The notes under the pieces are model-generated. The model had not been told where the DNA came from and made no database searches. It saw only the letters and a program-made list of their open reading frames with translations. Shown piece after piece: positions 62,699-64,000 of a stretch of 64,000 bases of DNA (within the stretch, counting starts at the first letter, position 1; every line of letters begins with the position of its first letter). The DNA comes from Dysidea avara (Eukaryota > Porifera > Demospongiae > Dictyoceratida > Dysideidae). The DNA lies in assembly GCF_963678975.1 (NCBI RefSeq), contig NC_089272.1, forward strand, positions 39,003,391 to 39,067,390, in the 5' to 3' direction. Made by a program: the position numbers and the translations under genes.

Positions 62699-63981
62699 GT
62701 AAGATTTTGTGATGATGCAAGTACACACAATACGTTGTCAACTTATTGTAAGCTATTATTATTGTAATTTGTCAATTCAGTTATTATTGTCTATGGAATT
62801 TAACGGAATGTGGGGCATTAAGAACATCTAAAATCAACCTTGATTGTGTTCTATAAGGCTATTGTCATTATATTGTCATTTAAAAGTAATCTACTGTATG
62901 GGCTCAAGGAGCTGGCAAGGTATATAAGAGGCACACCCAGGTCAACATGTGCAGGTGGTTGGGGGAAAAAGTTCTCTAGCTACAGTGTTAATGTACACTC
63001 AGTTTTACAGTGAAATATATACTTGATTGTCAATATTGCACCTGAGCAATCTAGTGTTGATGTTTATTTTCAATAACTATATAGCAAATAGTTGAAATTA
63101 TTTTAAAGACATGACATTACAATGACTGTACTATTGGTGTGAATGACTGCTGAATCATTTGCTTATTAAACTCTTTTGTAAGTGCCTGGTTAATGTGGAG
63201 GGAGCTGTGGGGAGGGTTGGGTTGGACCCCTTGCCCTTTCTACGGTAATTCTTCCTCAGATACTAGCATAACTAATAGCTACATAATGTACTTTTTCTCT
63301 GTACATGTTGTCATGCATACATATCGTGTATAGAGCTGTAACTCAGTTCAAAATGAAGAGGAGAGGCATTATTTTGCTACACATACCAGATGCGCCACTG
63401 TTAACACCTTTCTCATCTGATATTCTCCTTAATTTGTCTTCTTAGCTAGTGATTTACGGTACATGTGTTAATGTCCATGAGTTTTACTGTATATAAATAC
63501 AACACACATTTACAGTACATTTACAAAAGTGCACAATTTATTGTACTTACATGCAGTACAAAGCTTTAGGGATATAATTTTTGCAAACAGACAATGGTGA
63601 TGAGTTCCACAGTTTGAATTTTGGACTTTGTACACAGGTTACTCATTATTAGGGTGGTTCTATGATAAATAGCTATATTGCAGAAAACCAAGTCCATACA
63701 TGCACATTTTGAAAAATTGTGACCCAGTCTGATAAATCAAGTCTTACGCAGCCTTTACAATCGGTATGATTTAATAACTAATCATGTGAATATAGTTACT
63801 GTTGTAACTAGAAACTTTCTCAGTTAGATGCTGTTGCATAGCACAATAACTTAGTAAGTTTTAAAAAGATTCATAAAAGACTTGGAAGTTATGGGTTATC
63901 AAACTTGGATATCTCAACACATCTGTACTTGTACAGTTTTATATTACAGTATTTTTATAATTCTTTTTGTTTCACTTTCAG
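62699..63981 (+). other. intron 2 of the VWA gene
   Basis: It has a GTAAGA donor and a TTTCACTTTCAG acceptor. AT-rich; nothing else recognised. Confidence 0.6.
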
Positions 63982-64000
63982 GAGAGTACATTAGAGTTAT
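63982..64000 (+). CDS. secreted VWA-domain protein, start of exon 3 (cut by window edge)
   Basis: After the acceptor the phase-1 codon joins as SGEYIRV, consistent with continuation. Only 19 nt are visible. Confidence 0.55.

Overview
This is an AT-rich, intron-containing, repeat-rich animal nuclear DNA window. The gene content (a Death domain-NACHT-LRR receptor in tandem copies, a YWTD/fibronectin-III single-pass receptor, a secreted VWA protein) together with many small inverted-repeat transposons fits an early-branching metazoan. A demosponge is my best guess, but this is inference and a cnidarian is not excluded.

Layout. 1-4116 is the 3' part of an NLR-type LRR gene (+) whose frame is broken by a 2-nt net loss near 724-733. 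4117-11600 has no gene: it holds pogo-like and TGTGACC-ended MITEs, degenerate minisatellites, a CTG-rich tract split by a 1.7-kb fold-back element, and a 1-kb minisatellite. 11600-12882 is a 5'-truncated LINE. 13300-20340 is an older LINE remnant split by later insertions. The main one is a complete LTR retrotransposon (13908-19154) with identical 115-bp LTRs, a 4-bp target duplication, a tRNA-Pro-like primer site and one long gag-pol frame in the order Gag-PR-IN-RT-RNase H. Integrase before RT in a Gypsy-type element marks the Gmr1-like group, and its Gag carries a SCAN-like segment. 20345-26487 is intergenic DNA with MITEs, including a PIF/Harbinger-like element.

26488-38546 is an apparently intact NLR gene (+): a Death-domain exon, a 5.2-kb repeat-filled intron, and a 6.6-kb exon encoding NACHT plus about 50 LRRs. 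It is the paralogue of the broken copy at the left edge; short near-identical patches suggest gene conversion. 38547-45992 is gene-free and contains a tRNA-derived SINE, fold-back MITEs and a 1.5-kb fold-back element with pogo-like ends.

45993-53328 (-) is a six-exon receptor gene: signal peptide, six-bladed YWTD propeller, two FN3 domains, one membrane span and a short tail ending in an NPxY motif. Its introns hold MITEs, including a hAT-like element that carries a nested TA-flanked element. 56961 to the right edge (+) is a secreted VWA-domain gene (hemicentin/VWA7-like) that continues outside the window. Every intron that could be phased in the three gene models is phase 1.

The genes do not form an operon-like unit. 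The common theme is extracellular or immune recognition set in a landscape of nested mobile elements.
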